A stretch of DNA of 23,002 bases from JBCBJX01 sp038522735 (GTDB lineage Bacteria; Pseudomonadota; Alphaproteobacteria; Caulobacterales; Parvularculaceae): the NCBI GenBank assembly GCA_038522735.1, contig JBCBJX010000045.1, forward strand, positions 1 through 23,002, written 5' to 3'. The notes beneath the pieces were generated by a model. The model worked only from the letters and a program-made list of their open reading frames with translations, had not been told where the DNA came from and ran no database searches. Positions 21,966 to 23,002 of this stretch are shown here, piece after piece (position 1 is the stretch's first letter; each line of letters starts with the position of its first letter). The translations under genes were made by a program, and so were the position numbers.

Positions 21966-23002
21966 ATGTCTGAAACCGCCCCCAGCCCCTCCACGGACGC
22001 AGAGCCCCGCTCTCCGTTCACGATCAATTTCGGCCCCCAGCACCCGGCGGCGCACGGCGTCCTGCGCCTCGTTCTCGAACTCGACGGCGAGGTCGTCGAG
22101 CGCGTCGATCCTCATATCGGGCTTCTGCACCGGGGCACGGAAAAGCTGATCGAGTACAAGACGTACCTGCAGGCGATACCCTATTTCGACCGGCTCGATT
22201 ACGTCGCGCCGATGAACCAGGAGCACGCCTTCTGCATGGCGGCGGAAAAGCTGCTGGATGTCGAGGTGCCGCGGCGGGCGCAGTTCATCCGGGTGCTGTT
22301 CTCCGAGATCGGACGGCTTCTTTCGCATATCCTCAACGTCACCACGCAGGCGATGGATGTCGGCGCGCTCACCCCGCCGGTCTGGGGCTTCGAAGAGCGC
22401 GAGAAGCTGATGATCTTCTATGAGCGCGCCTCGGGCTCGCGCATGCACGCGGCCTATTTCCGCGTCGGCGGCGTCCATCAGGACGTTCCCCCCGCGCTCC
22501 TCGACGACATCGAGACCTTCTGCGAGACGTTCCCGAAGTTTCTCGACGATCTTGAGACGCTCATCACGGGGAACCGCATCTTCAAGCAGCGCAATGTCGA
22601 TATCGGCGTCGTGACGCAGGACGACGCCTTCGCCTGGGGCTTTTCCGGCGTCATGGTCCGCGGCTCCGGCCTCGCCTGGGACCTCCGCAAGGCGCAGCCC
22701 TATGAGGTGTACCCGGAGCTTGAGTTCGACATCCCCGTCGGCAAGAACGGCGACTGCTACGACCGCTATCTCTGCCGTATGGAGGAGATGCGCGAGAGCG
22801 TGAAGATCATAAAGCAGTGCGTGACGACGCTGCGCGCCCTCGACGGCCCGGTGATGACCACGGACGGCAAGGTCGCCCCGCCGCGACGGGGCGAGATGAA
22901 AGCCTCCATGGAGGCGCTCATCCACCACTTCAAGCTCTATACGGAAGGCTTCCGCGTCCCCGAGGGCGAGGTCTACACCGCCGTCGAGGCGCCCAAGGGC
23001 GA
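21966..23002 (+). CDS. nuoD: NADH-quinone oxidoreductase subunit D, 3' end outside window
   Basis: The frame runs from ATG 21966 past the end of the window, giving 345 codons of an expected 395-400. An in-frame ATG at 21954 is possible; neither has a strong ribosome site, perhaps because the insert replaced the original leader. NuoD forms the quinone pocket with NuoB. The signatures NFGPQHPAAHGVLRL (His30, matching the quinone-site histidine), HIGLLHRGTEKLIEYKTY and PYFDRLDYV (Tyr79, matching the quinone-site tyrosine) are intact. The part seen shows no frameshift. It begins 14 bases after the repeat-bounded four-helix-bundle module. Confidence 0.95.
   Translation, partial: MSETAPSPSTDAEPRSPFTINFGPQHPAAHGVLRLVLELDGEVVERVDPHIGLLHRGTEKLIEYKTYLQAIPYFDRLDYVAPMNQEHAFCMAAEKLLDVEVPRRAQFIRVLFSEIGRLLSHILNVTTQAMDVGALTPPVWGFEEREKLMIFYERASGSRMHAAYFRVGGVHQDVPPALLDDIETFCETFPKFLDDLETLITGNRIFKQRNVDIGVVTQDDAFAWGFSGVMVRGSGLAWDLRKAQPYEVYPELEFDIPVGKNGDCYDRYLCRMEEMRESVKIIKQCVTTLRALDGPVMTTDGKVAPPRRGEMKASMEALIHHFKLYTEGFRVPEGEVYTAVEAPKG

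Noticed and set aside
21933..22928. Open frame of 331 codons on the minus strand opposite nuoD
   Set aside because: nuoD on the plus strand has all its signatures; the opposite frame has none and no start signal.

Overview
The window looks like part of an alphaproteobacterial chromosome carrying a mobile or formerly mobile accessory block. The right part (about 14,992-23,002) is GC-rich, compact and housekeeping-like: an acyl-CoA carboxylase carboxyltransferase, a bifunctional Ada repair protein, a GT87-type membrane protein, and the start of a respiratory complex I operon (nuoA, nuoB, nuoC, nuoD). The high GC, the form of the Nuo proteins and a nested REP-like palindrome ahead of nuoA fit an alphaproteobacterium. 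I cannot name a genus.

The left part (1-about 15,000) is accessory. It opens with the last codons of an IS66-family transposase, then a secreted CIA30-domain protein and a broken LuxR-type regulator. A plasmid-like set follows: a small basic protein, a solitary HTH antitoxin-like gene with its own promoter, a complete hipBA toxin-antitoxin operon with three regularly spaced operator copies, a non-coding stretch with a candidate conjugative nick site and five consecutive hairpins, mobC, and a MOBP-type relaxase. At the other end of the block (13,718-15,001) lie a parA/ribbon-helix-helix partition pair and a 58-codon membrane-protein ORF that ends at the carboxylase gene. No integrase, replication initiator, tRNA, rRNA or CRISPR array is visible.

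Between the mobilisation and partition genes (6,542-13,296) sits an envelope cluster: an ECF sigma factor and an overlapping anti-sigma factor, a divergent S8 (subtilisin-like) exported protease, an outer-membrane beta-barrel, a large lipoprotein with a serine-hydrolase triad, and a second outer-membrane barrel. The sigma/anti-sigma pair is the likely controller of these surface genes, which is an inference.

The most unusual feature is the complex I operon. nuoA and nuoB overlap as expected, but an AT-rich single-membrane-span gene separates nuoB from nuoC, and a four-helix-bundle (S23/IVP-like) gene bracketed by about 30-bp imperfect inverted repeats separates nuoC from nuoD. Both passengers have the same orientation as the operon, so transcription through nuo could continue. 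Other points of note are a glutamate in the Walker A loop of ParA and possible element boundaries at the truncated LuxR gene and at the end of the carboxylase gene.
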